From contig NC_056752.1 in assembly GCF_018687715.1 (NCBI RefSeq), forward strand, positions 13,905,501 to 13,969,500: a stretch of DNA of 64,000 bases, written 5' to 3'. Position 1 is the stretch's first letter, and every line of letters begins with the position of its first letter. Both the position numbers and the translations under genes were made by a program. This DNA comes from Carya illinoinensis. Taxonomy: Eukaryota; Streptophyta; Magnoliopsida; Fagales; Juglandaceae. Below the pieces are notes generated by a model. The model ran no database searches. It was given only the letters and a program-made list of their open reading frames with translations, and was not told the origin of the DNA. Below are positions 34,590 to 47,000 of this stretch, piece after piece.

Positions 34590-36850
34590 GCATAGAAATT
34601 AGAGGTTAAAATTTTGAGTGAAGAAAAAGTTCAAAAATTCAGAAAAAGCTTCCTCCTTAATAAGAATAGAGTGAAATGTGACTTGTTAACAGAACATAAT
34701 TAGGACAAAACTTGCACTGGTATATATGTTTGAGTTGTTGGGGACAGAAATGATCCTACTCTTCCAATGACCCCAATTCCCAGAGAATAAGAGAAGAAAA
34801 TAGAAAACATACAAAAGAAAGCATTCAAGATGAGGTTCTCAACATCAATGCAAAAAGGTGGGGGTTTTTATCATTATTAAAATGGAAAAGGTTAGGTTTA
34901 GCACATGGAAAATTATTTGATTAGAATTTTTTTATAAGTAATTATTTAATTAGAAATTAAAGAGTTCTTTCAGATCACAGCAGACTCAATTGTTCCTTTA
35001 AATGCTTTTCCCATATCACTCATCATTTCAACATCTTTGAAAAGTAACTAGCAATATAATGTGCAAGTTTCCACCTTCTCCACAAATTTTGCCCTCTCAG
35101 AATGGATTAGTCTTTAGGAAAACAGGTCAAATCCAAGAAAATAGGAATGATCCATTATCTTATCTATTCACCTTTTAGACACGAGTTTCTCCAGCTTTCA
35201 TGTTTCTATTTCCTAATGATCTAAAGAAAGACATCAACAAAAATAAGAAAATCAATAACTCTGCTTCCATTGGCTCTACTTCCAATCCTTCTATATTTTT
35301 TACAGTAAATGAGCATGTGGACTTAATAAGTAAGACTAAAATGGTCATAGAAATAATGCAAAGCCTAGTTATGTCTTAATAAACTAGTAGTAATTAAGAA
35401 GACAGCATCCCTCATTGCAGAATATGCTTCATGCAGCTGTAACCGGATTCTGAACTGTCAAAAGACATTATCAAAAACAGAAATTTAACCATGATGATAT
35501 GAACCCACGGGAATTGGAATCCCTTGAACCCACAATCAATTTGAAAACTCACCCAAGAAATCCAAAATCAAGCCAATGGAAGAAGCTTAAGACTTGGTCC
35601 ACCTTGGTGCCCATCACATGAGATTGACATAGTGACTTCATTAAAGTTTGATGGAGAAAGGCCCTCCCAACCAGTGGCATATAATGTATATGCTCAGCCA
35701 TTTGAAGCTGGCAATCCTATGGTGTCTTGGCCAACCAAGGCAGAGGAGCCACTTTAACTACTGCTAAAATGTTTCTTTAGTGGAGGATATCGATCCCAGC
35801 ACCATATACTAGCTATAAATCTTATGCAACAACAGTTAATTAAAAAAAAAAGAAAAAAAAACACACACACACAAACGTAAGCTCCACCACATAAACTCCT
35901 TCCTTCAAAAAGTAATTTTCATTAAGGAAAGCCAGGAGCATACCTCACATAATGAATTTCAAGCCAAATTCTGGCTTAAGTGACCAAACAGAAGTAGAAA
36001 TAAAGGTATCACTTAACAAAGATCAAACGGAACATTCCACTAGTAAAGAGCGACATAAGTGGGAAGGATAATCTTATAAACGTCATTACATTCATCCAGA
36101 GCAAATAGAAGAAAAAATATACAAGACCTAAGAGATCCACATATTTGCATACATGGTCAAGTGAACGGTACAAGCTAGTATTTTTCTGATATTAATTGCA
36201 AAGGAAATTATCAAAAATATCATTAGGAAGCCTTTAGTTGCATGAAAACTCATTACCAAAACTGAAAGATACTGAGAACCATACTACTTCCCCTGAACCA
36301 AACGATGAAGACTCTCTAAGATGATCTTAATCATATATGTAGAGAAATGAGGAGCGCTTCTGTCTTCTGCTCGGAAAGCACAACGCCTTCTTCGTCAAGG
36401 AACTACCAACCCAAGTAAGATGGCTTGGAAATGATCGACAAGGTCATTTGTGCCAGACTTCAACACAGGGTTCATTGAATTTAACAATTATATCGAAATC
36501 TATATCCACTAACTCTTATCAGTCATCAACATTCCCAGCATGACCACCAGATCCTCGTGTCTAAGAAAAAACGGAGGAAAACAGGAAAAAATAAAACCAA
36601 AACAACCAACACCCAGAACCACCGCAGGAAAAACCGACATATAGAACTGGAAATCACTACGAAAGTGAAGCACCCAGCAAAACAATCGGTCAATCACACA
36701 GAGAAGGTGAATAGCAGTTGAAACAACGTCGTAAACTAAAACAACCCCATAAAAGCTTAGAAGAAAAGGCACGTAATCAAACACATATGCAAAAAGAAAA
36801 TAAGAAAGAAGGAAAGGGAAGATAAAGTAAGACATATAGAACAAACCAAG
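34590..36850 (-). other. Probable 5' UTR intron of the membrane-protein gene
   Basis: No coding sequence or clear transposon is seen. Together with the acceptor at about 34588 and the leader-like sequence at 36850-37100, the simplest reading is a long leader intron. Confidence 0.4.
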
Positions 36851-37100
36851 AGATAGCGAGTGAGTTTGGTGGACAAGGGTGAGACGTGAGAGAGCAAGTA
36901 TCAATCTATATGAGTTCGCGGACAAAGGTAGGGAGCGAAACGCACAAGTGTTTTGTAGTAGTCGAGACCCAGAAGAGAATCTAGGACAAAGATAGAATCT
37001 GGCCCTTGTAAGTAAGAGAGGGTCTCGGCTCTGGGCGTTGGCTTTCGCCTCGTTTACGGTAACCATTTCATTTTCTTCTACACCGTCGGTTTTGCACGGA
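36850..37100 (-). other. Candidate 5' UTR first exon of the membrane-protein gene
   Basis: A GC-richer, pyrimidine-rich block on the minus strand, with possible donor TCTTG then GTTTGT near 36850. An open frame across it (36509-37108) is hydrophobic but matches nothing I know, so I treat it as non-coding. Confidence 0.35.
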
Positions 37101-37589
37101 AAAAGCATTTTTCAAATTGGAGGCAAAAGTGCGACGTCGTTTCTTGTGCCACTCCCACGTTTTCCTTTCTCTAGTAGGTAAAGTTTAGTCAGAGAAATGT
37201 TTTATATAATTTTAGAGTAATGTGTTTGGTACAAACTCTAACGTACAAGTTTTATATAAGTTTTTGGTAAAAATGTGTGCTCTATCAAGAAAAAGTGAGA
37301 TTTTTATATTTTTTTTTTATAAAAGATTTGTGAAAAACTTATGTATTTAAAGCTTGTATATATCATTTTTCTTAATTTTATAATGTTGTAACATTAAATA
37401 TAATTTTAAGATAGCAGGTCGTGTGTAGAGTCTTTTAAATAAAAATGATGATTTTTATGTTTAAGTGTGTTATTTTTTCATAAGAATTACCCAAAATTTG
37501 TATACTCTGCTGAAATTTTTTTTTTATAATAAAATAAAAATATCAAGACTCTATACTTTGATGTTATTTAAGAATTATAGCCATTCTTA

Positions 37590-37800
37590 TTCTTCATTTT
37601 ATGAAAAATAGTGAAATGGTTTGAATTAAAATGTTTTATTGAATTTTGAAAAAGAATAAAGAAATTGTTGAATAAAAATATTATAAAGATAAAAATATTA
37701 TTTGAATATAAATTTTATTTTAAAGTTTAAAAAAATTGTAATATTTTTTATGTTTTATTTGAAAGTTTATTATAATCATTAAATAATGAGAATTTTGTGA
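37590..37800. mobile_element. Tourist-like MITE copy
   Basis: It shares the ATGTTTTATTGAATTTTGAA and ATTATTTGAATAT core of the family. Ends are approximate. Confidence 0.5.
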
Positions 37801-38461
37801 TATCACTTTTCATGACCTAAACCTTATCATTTTTGGGCCTAAGTTTTAGAGAGAGATACTCATTCTCTCTAGAAACAACCTCATGCCCTACCGCAGACCT
37901 CTCAAGGCATTGATCTTTTAGACGGGCGAAGAAATTCTCTAAATAGAGCGGAGTGTGAGCCACACGTTTGATCCAAAGTGCCTGCATGAAATCCACGCGT
38001 GGTTTTTCTACGTCTAGGGTCACCTATTACTTCAGATCTGACTGACCACCATACTCTAAAGGTAGGCGCATGGCTCTCACGCGTCATTACAGTTGTTGTG
38101 TTTGTAATTTTTTTCTCCAAAATTAAAAATGTGGATCTATATCTTTCCAATATGTAATTCATTATTTTTCCATACGTATTTAATTTCTGTAATGTCTTTT
38201 GTTTTAGACAAATAAAAAAAATAAACATATTATCTCTTGGACTTTGTCTATAGAGTGTGTCATATGCTCCGTCTTAGATGGAGTGTGGGGTTTGTTAACT
38301 TTGTCTTGGATAAAGTTGTGCTGTCTCTCAGATTATGAGTTTCCCCACATATCACTTATTTTATTTTTTAAAATTTTATTTATATTTTTTTGAGTTTATT
38401 TTTTTTAACTAATTAAATTATTTTACTTATTATCTATATTTTAAATATTTAGTAAATATTT

Positions 38462-38574
<113 letters not shown>

Positions 38575-39290
38575 TGATGTACCGTATGTGGGCCTATATT
38601 TAGAATTTTTGTTTTAAGAATTACTCGTAAGTGGTCCATTTCTATCTTGTTTTCCTTGTTCGTACATGCTATTTGGATGTACCCCCCAGCCCCGTCCAAA
38701 ATTTCGGCTAGTTGCCATCAACACATAAATACAATATTAAATAAAAAAGGAAAACAAGCATTTTGCCATTTGGTTTTTCGATCTTACAAGCAAGCTCCCA
38801 AATAAGGAATGATATTTATAATTTTAAAATATGCATACATCACACTTTATTTGTAAAAAAGAAATGAATAAATTTATAATTCATATGAAAAAATTATTTT
38901 TTAATAATAAATTTGATTTTTTTTTTTAAATATAAAATTTATACACTCTATAATCATATTTAACATTACTTTTCAATAACATGGTTATATTTCGAAGAGT
39001 TAATACCGAAACAAAGAAAAGAAAATAAGGCAAAAGTAGTACTCTTAACAAAGTAAAATAATCCAGTGTGTGCCCATTGTATTACTATTATTATCATAAT
39101 GCAGCAACAGCCCACTTTATGGTTTTGGAAGACAACTGCATGTTCTAGTTAGGTAGAATATGAAATGGATGAAAATAAAACTTCTAGATTTAGATAGGAG
39201 ACCACATTCTTTGACTTTTTTTTGTTTTTATTAATTTTGCAGTAATTTAGTAAATTTATGAGTAATACTGAATACAATCGTGGGATGTGC

Positions 39291-39311
39291 TATATATATA
39301 TATATATATAT
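39291..39311 (+). repeat. Short (TA)n run
   Basis: About ten TA units, 25 bases left of a Tourist-like MITE. Confidence 0.9.
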
Positions 39312-39335
39312 GTGGCTGGCTAGAGAAAAAACTAA

Positions 39336-39902
39336 GGCCTTGTTTGGAGAATAAAATGAGATGAAAAATCTATAAATAATAGTGAAATTATTTGTGAATA
39401 ATCATAAAATAGTTTGAGTCAAGATATTTTATTTGATTTAAAAAATAAGAGAAATTTAAATAGAAATATTATAAAATTAAAATACTGTTAGAATATAATT
39501 TTTTAATATAATTTTTATTTTAGAATTTGAAAATGTTTGATTTTTTTTAGGGATTTGCTATATACAGTTGCCAGATACAGTCGGCGTGCAGTCGACTGTA
39601 CGGAATGAATAAAAAAAAATTATAAATTTTTTTTTTATATTCAGGGGGACCTACATGAATTATAAAAAGTTATAAAAATAATTTTTTTTTTCATGTACGT
39701 CCTGTATTAATTTTTTTTTTACAACCGACTGCACGCCGACTGCATCTGCCGACTGCAAAAAGTATTTCACTTTTTTTTATTGTTTGAAAGTTTGAGAAAG
39801 TTATAATGATTAGATTAAAAATTTAAAAATTTAAAATTAAAAAGTATTTATATTTCAGTGATATTTGAGATGAGATGAGATTATGTATTCCCAAATGAGG
39901 CC
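39336..39902. mobile_element. Tourist-like MITE carrying a nested hAT-type MITE
   Basis: Ends GGCCTTGTTTGGAGA and (reverse) GGCCTCATTTGGGAA are flanked by TAA at 39333-39335 and 39903-39905. The core is interrupted at 39549-39770. Without the insert it is about 340 bp. Confidence 0.85.
39549..39770. mobile_element. hAT-type MITE relative nested in a Tourist-like MITE
   Basis: A palindromic element with CAGTCGGCGTGCAGTCG near one end and CGACTGCACGCCGACTGC near the other. Eight T flank it on both sides (39541-39548 and 39771-39778), which fits an 8-bp duplication but is a homopolymer. Confidence 0.75.
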
Positions 39903-39905
39903 TAA

Positions 39906-42354
39906 CGGGTGAGCAAAGGTAGAATCACATGAAAGAGAGCAATTAAATGATAAAATTACACAAAACGCACCGTATGAACTCAGAGAGGAAGCACAGGAAG
40001 ACATCATGCTCAGTATGGAAACTCAACTAATCGTATTCCACTAAGATCAAAATCTATAGAGATAACATAGGATTTTGAATACTAAGAAGAGGGTAACATA
40101 TAATATTAAGCATCAAGAATTGTGCCCCGAAAGGGGGGATGCCATAGTAGAATACATCAACCCTTATAAATAGCCTATCAAGTATGTTTTAGAAATGATC
40201 CATTCATTATTCATTGAGAGAAGTTAGTTCCTATCTGACTAATGAATGGAGGCATCCCACACTGGGTTCTCTGAAGTTTTTATTCCGGTTATAGATTGTT
40301 TAAGCATGTTGGAGGTATTTCTGGAAACTACATCACACTTATTACTATGTTTTTATTTATTTATTTTATAAGAAAAATTTTAGAAGTAAAGTTTCAAATC
40401 TTTTTAAATTGATAGGTCGAGAATATAGGGAGGTTATGATCCACAACAATTTCATAATTTTTCTTTACTTTACTTCCCCCTTTTTTTTGGGTGGGGGGTT
40501 TAAAACTTTTCCTTACTTGCCTGTTTCGAAGTAGAAGCGGTTTGATGCCACGGTATCCTATATTTCTTCTGAAAAGATATTTGTATGTTTTAAAAATATG
40601 AGTAATTCTCCGTACAACTGCTGACTTAGGCTGAGGCTTCATAGTTCATTTCTTCAGGTCCGAAAACTTCGGCCTGATTCCATCGATTTGTTAAAATAGA
40701 ATTACATTATAGAAAGGTCTTCTACTTGCATCCTTCGTCTTTTGCAAGCATGCATAGAGGCACAGGTATTTGTTTATTTATTTATTGAGAACAACTAAAT
40801 ATATAGAGAAAATATATAAAAATAAACTTACAAACTGATTTAATTTTATGTGATCGTTTAGGTTTACTTTTTAATAAAAATAACTTTACAATCTGATGTA
40901 CTGTATCAAGTTACGTCAATTTTTGTATTTACTTTTATGTAATCCCTTTGTAGTTAAAATATTTCTCTTATTTATTTTATAAAGAGTCTACATACAATCC
41001 CCAAATAGGAATTGCTCATGCAAGTCCATATAATTATATTTTTTTAAAAAATTTAAAATTACAATAATATCCTTTTTAAAATGATATTTTTTCATTTTAC
41101 CCTAATTTATTAATAAAATTGCACACACAGTCCCTCATTCAAGACTGTAAATAAAATTTCTCTTTTATAAAAGGCCACTTTTATATGAGAAGAAACAAAT
41201 TCGAAACAATGTTTAGAAAATAGAAAAGGATTTGTTAGATTAAACAACAGTTATTTTGGATTTAATTACCACAGCCTTGTTAATTTAAATACAACCAAAA
41301 GGTATTTCCCATCCAAAACATGTTTTAATCACTAAATAGTACATTAATATTAGTTTCCTTTTATTGGCTTAGAATGCATTCATTTCAACGCTAATTATCT
41401 TTATGCAGATCCTGGATGTTGCCATTATCCACTTGCACATATGCTGATGGCATTGTTTCTCATTTTTCTTTTTCTTTTTTCAGATAAGTAGAAACCATGC
41501 TAAGATGCAAAAGAAGATCCATGCTGAAATTAGATACGGCCTGTAGCTCAAACCCATTTAATCCTCCATACACATACTTCAGATCCTAAAATGAAACGAC
41601 TCTGACCATTAAGGAAACAAAAAGAAAAGCAATTATTTCTTTGTCAGCTACAAAGATCAATAAATGGTAGTAAGTGGCAACTATAGGAGAAGAAAGCAAT
41701 GGATATCGGTAAGTGAACCACTGCTTTTCAGAGAATTATGTACATTTTACTCGAGTAATAAAGCAGATAGATTTGAACAGCAGAGGAGATGATTTTGTTA
41801 TGTTTCTTCATACATATACACGCAATAACCACTTAGAAGGAAAATAGATACAAAATTTAGAAACTCCCGATGCTGCTGCTTAGCTTGGTGACAGAACATG
41901 AAGAGCAATGACAAGCAGTAAATACTCGACAAAAGCCCTGATCCCAGCAAGGAAACCTGATAGGTTAATCTTTTTTTCATCACAGTCAATTCAATATTAA
42001 AATCCTTTAGCTTGGTCTTTTTCGCGTAATTTACAACAACTGCTACAGGGACTTCATTTCTCTGCTTTTTAGCAATGCAAAAAAATTCCTGATGGAAGAA
42101 ACTACACAAAAGTCAGCTGCATTCCAGGTTCTCATGGCTAGTATTTTAAAACATGAATTGTAAGAGACATACATTGCTGACCATGTAAAGATATGTTGAC
42201 AATAGGCACCAGAATGAGCAACATGGAATGTCACGCCAACCTTCCCTGGATTGCCATTGTGGTGGAATTCAAAACTTATCTATTTTCATTCTGCAACAAC
42301 GGTTCCATGAGCACAGGTGTATCTTTCGCTTAAAACTCACTGGGTCCCATGTTG
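39906..42354. other. Intergenic DNA and probable 3' UTR of the WD40 gene
   Basis: No coding region is recognised. The part next to 42354 probably includes the 3' UTR of the WD40 gene, but I could not place a poly(A) site. Short open frames at 41798-42234 have no recognisable similarity. Confidence 0.5.
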
Positions 42355-42444
42355 CTACTGTTTGAGCTCTACCAGCTTTACAATGCCATCTCCACCGCAT
42401 GTAAGAAAACCGTGTGACAAAACTTGTATGTCCGTTACAGCAGC
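42355..42444 (-). CDS. WD40 gene exon 16 (last)
   Basis: 29 codons, AAVTDIQVLSHGFLTCGGDG to VELKQ, stop TAG at 42357-42355. Acceptor GGAACAG. Confidence 0.94.
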   Translation of the reverse strand, partial: AAVTDIQVLSHGFLTCGGDGIVKLVELKQ

Positions 42445-44016
42445 CTGTTCCATATGAATGAATTTTTCTTTAATACAGGTATACAACTAAAGAAATTTCT
42501 TTTGAGAACAAAGCCAGATTCTATGTTATGTTAGCAAATTTGTGTGATAAAAGATTACCCGAACAAGTCCACCAAAGCCTCGAGAGCTTGGTTGCAAAAA
42601 GGTATGTCTTTCATGCAATTTTGACCAGTGATATACTAACTTCGCCCTTTTGGCATCCCAAAGTTTAACATCTCCATCTTTGCTCCCAGTCAAGAACAAA
42701 CTAGTATTTGGGATGGTACATATTTTGGTGATACTCCCTTCAGACCATTTGATTTAAATAAAATTAGATCAAATAATCATGAATAATAGATGACATTTAA
42801 AAGAACAAAGCTTTACCTGAGTGAGCCTTTGTTACATTTAAAAAAACAAAGCCGTACCTGAGTGAGCCTTTGGTATATACCAAAGCATCCCATTTCGATT
42901 CTGGTCCCCAACATTTTTAGTAATCCCTGTCTGGATGTCAGAACTTGAAGATGAGCCAATGCTTTCACCAATATCAGCATGCCTGTTCCGCTTACTCTTA
43001 CCGGTAGCAATGTACCGGAAGTCATGGAGTCCAACATCACCACCTTTGCCGCCAGTCACAATAAGAGGAGAAATGGAACCACTTCCTATATCATTATCAA
43101 ACACAGCAAGGGAGCGGGCTCCACCTTCACAACAAAAGGGAATGAATGAACAACTTTACTGCTAGAAATGCATATTGTTAACTAATTTAATCACAGCTGA
43201 ATGACAATCTACAAAACAAAAAGTATGGCCATAGCACCTAAAGAAGATTGAAGAAGGGTGGTGGCTTGTTCAATGTTCCAGATCTGATGCATTTAGAAGT
43301 TTTGATTTTTTTATTTTTAATGAACTTCCACAAATGATGCTGCCAAGAATCTAAGACCAAAACACAATCTTTTTTTTTTTTTTTGATAGGTAAACGATTA
43401 TATTATATTAAAGAGAATAGGCTTAGCCCAAGTACACGGGGACAAAAGCAATCTATGAAACGATAACCTAAACCTTACTTTATATGGAGGATAGAAGCAA
43501 TTCATTTGAGGGAGTGAGGTAATTACCAGATTCATAATCAATTTCTGATTAGGTAACTTCAATTTATATCTTACATTGTTAATAGTTGTCATCATAATTT
43601 GCATCACCTTCGGGTAACTTTCATGAATCAATATTTTTTTGGAATACTTATGTCACTACCAAAAATTCACCCTTATTTCCAAGGAAAAACTTGTGGGAAT
43701 ATAGTATAATAATGTAACTAGTGTTTATGTATTTTCTATTTTAAATACCTACACATTCCACTACAAATCAATAGAATTGGGCAGATAAAGATAGTAACAT
43801 GCAACAGTTTCACCATGTACAGTTTCAAACTAAGAGGAAAACCTTCATGACATATAATAGAAGCTCGAGAGGTTGAAGGTGGAGCCAATGTATCCCATAT
43901 AACCACATTAACACCATTGGAACTATTTCCAGCTGCAGCAATGACTGATCCACCAGAAACATAAGTAACATCCCTACAAAAGTACTTAAGATTTAGTATC
44001 AATTAAAAGCACAAAG

Positions 44017-44062
<46 letters not shown>

Positions 44063-47000
44063 CATTTCAACTATAGATTTTGTTACCTGACTAGACCAAA
44101 TCAAATAAATACCAATATTGTGGGGATTAATTCTGATACTTAGAAATTCTGAAAAAGCAAGAAGAAACAACAACATGAACTTTTAGCCAATTAATTTATA
44201 TAATTGTTCCGGGTTTTCACTCACAAAAAATGAAATAGAAAAAGAAAGCCAACATAAAATGAGACAAACGGGGAGAAAATGGCCACTGTAGAGGGAACAG
44301 ACTTCCATGACAACATAGAGGATATTACTTCACTAAAATCTGGAGAAGTGATAAAAATGAAACACATTTTTTTTTTTTATTGGCACTGGGTGTCCGAGAC
44401 TTTGAGAACAAAGTCTCAACTAATCTCGAGGGTGCACAGGCTCTCAACAAGGGGTTTCCCGCAAGTGCACCTTGAGTAATTCAAGGGGAAGTTTCCTCCA
44501 GTCCAATGGCCCTTAGCAATTGTTTGCACCCAAGAGGATTCAAATCCTAGACTTGAAGGAAACTTACCACCAAGATCAAGGCCTTTACCATGTGAAATAC
44601 ATGAAAAAAGAAGAAGAGAGAAAGCCAATGTATAGTGCGTCAAAGGGGGAGAAAACGGCCATGCTACAGGGAACAAACTTGCATGATAACATGGAGGAAA
44701 TTACTTCACTAAAATCTGGAGAAGTGATGCTAGTATGCTTGACCAAGTCAAAATAATGTTCTAATGAATTCCCCAATCTTCCATCAACTTCCCAAGCATG
44801 GCTAAGATGAAAAGAAGGGTGAGTGGAACTGTCTTGTAAAATCAACAGGAATAGAATACATACGATGCATGGTTATTAAAGCAGAGAGATGATTCTGTTG
44901 GACAAATGTTACTCCTTCCTCCAACCTCCAGCTGCCATGTGCATACAGTTCCATCCAAGGCTGCAGTAGCAAATCTGTGTCCACAGTAGTCAAATCGCAA
45001 AGCTGATATTGATGCAAGAGCATATGGCGGAGGGACATTTGCAGCAGGCAGCACTCCATAAGTTGCGGTAGCTTTGTCTTTACCAAACTGCACTTATTAA
45101 CCCATATCATCCTTATGCTTATGCACTAAAAGTCACAATGAGCAATAAACAATTCACAAACCTCACTTAAGAGCATTATTTAAACTTTTAATGTCCATGC
45201 ATTTAAACATTTCAACATATTATTTAAACATCTAATGTCCATGCATTATATTTCTTTTCCTTTACTCTTTTATAGCTCTCTCCTGGAGCTTTTGGTGGTG
45301 ATTTCTGGGAATCTAGAATCAGAACAAAATAAAGGAGTAGAATAGACTGGCCACTGGTGCAACATAACGGGTAAGCTTCAACATGCAAAAGTGATTTTCC
45401 CTAAACTCATTTTGTTAGTCTGTCTGGTGAGAGACAAATCAGTAATACAAGAAGCTCAAATACTAATGCATCTCGAGATGAATCTTAGGGGTGAAAACGG
45501 TCCGGTCCGGTCTAGTCCCTGGGGGAGGGGGGGGGGGGTGATGGACGGTCCATCATTTTCCCGGACCGTATTATATTTATACATTAAAGAACATAATAAT
45601 ACATTGACCTAAATATATATAGTTATAGACTTGTTACCAATACTATAACTAATAACTATACTAGTAGTATTACTAATATACTATATGTTAGTGATAAATT
45701 GGTAATACTATATTAAATAATACTCTCTGTAATTATAGTGATTTAATACTAACATATTAAGTTAACTATACTAATACTATTATAAATTTATATATATACT
45801 ATAATTTATACTATAACTCTTATAATATGTTAATATATTAATATATATTAGTACTATATATTATAGTTATACATTAAAGAATATAATACTTAAGTAATAT
45901 TGTGATATATTAATAATTAATTATATACAATTATTTCTATAAATAATATATATAAATAATAAAAAATATATATATTTTTTATTTTCATTCGGTCCGATCT
46001 GGTTTGGTCCGGGATGAAAAACCCTGAATCTCACCCCTCAGATGATGGTGGTACTTTACTATGCAAATTTGATACATGGTTGAAACCATGCCTAAGCTGC
46101 AATCAACCAAAACCCTTCCCGTTATGGCCTACAGCGCAATCAAGGAAATGACCATTTCATAAAGAATAGGCAACATTTTGGATTGTATTTTATAAAAAAA
46201 ACACTTGAAAAGACATTTCTTTCTGATGAGTAGAAAACCTTATAAGAATTCCCATTTGCTCCATAAAATCTACAAGATTATTGCAAGAACAATACCCAAA
46301 GAAAGACTAATGCATTACCAATGAACCATTGCATATGTTACCATATGATAATAAAGTTCTTACCTCCCATAAGTAAATGTGTGTATTGCTAGAACCCACC
46401 AAGAAGAATGGCCTAGAGGGGTGACCTGAGAAAGCCCTTGTGCTTATATTTTCAACAGTAGGCGGTGCATCAACAAACTCCTCAAAGTCTTGTTGAATCT
46501 CCCAACCTAAGCCAGAGGCTCCCATACCAGCATAACCCGGTATTCCAAATGCTCCACCACCTGTCAAGTCCCTGCCGGGCCTAACCAGAGAGCCCACACC
46601 AACAGTTGCTCCACCCAACCCAAGGTGTGCACCTCTTTCACTCCCCAGACCAACACCAGGAGAGACACATGTCGGAACTGGGGTCGATTCAGAACCAGCC
46701 CACCCATTCTGTGGCCAATCAGCTATTGACCAGATATAGTCTGACTGATCAGTGAAAGTCGAACCATCTTCCCAATTAAAGAACAGTATGCCCTGAATTG
46801 ATACAATTTGACATTAGTACATGTTTTGTATGTCATTCCAGGCTGGACATAAGATATAGATAAAAAGGCTAAAATATAATCAAGATTCAAGGCAGACAAA
46901 TTAAAGACAAACAAATAATGTCCTACTCTTCAAAGCTTTATTGCAGCATAAAGCAAGCTGTCAAGCACTCCCCTAGAATTTTTAGATGGAATTAGTTATT

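Noticed and set aside
36509..37108. 199-codon open frame upstream of the membrane-protein gene
   Set aside because: No recognisable domain. Composition looks like a leader exon running into an intron, and the hydrophobicity comes from T-rich sequence.
41798..42234. Two minus-strand frames just downstream of the WD40 stop codon
   Set aside because: No family resemblance and no start context; more likely 3' UTR or intergenic DNA.
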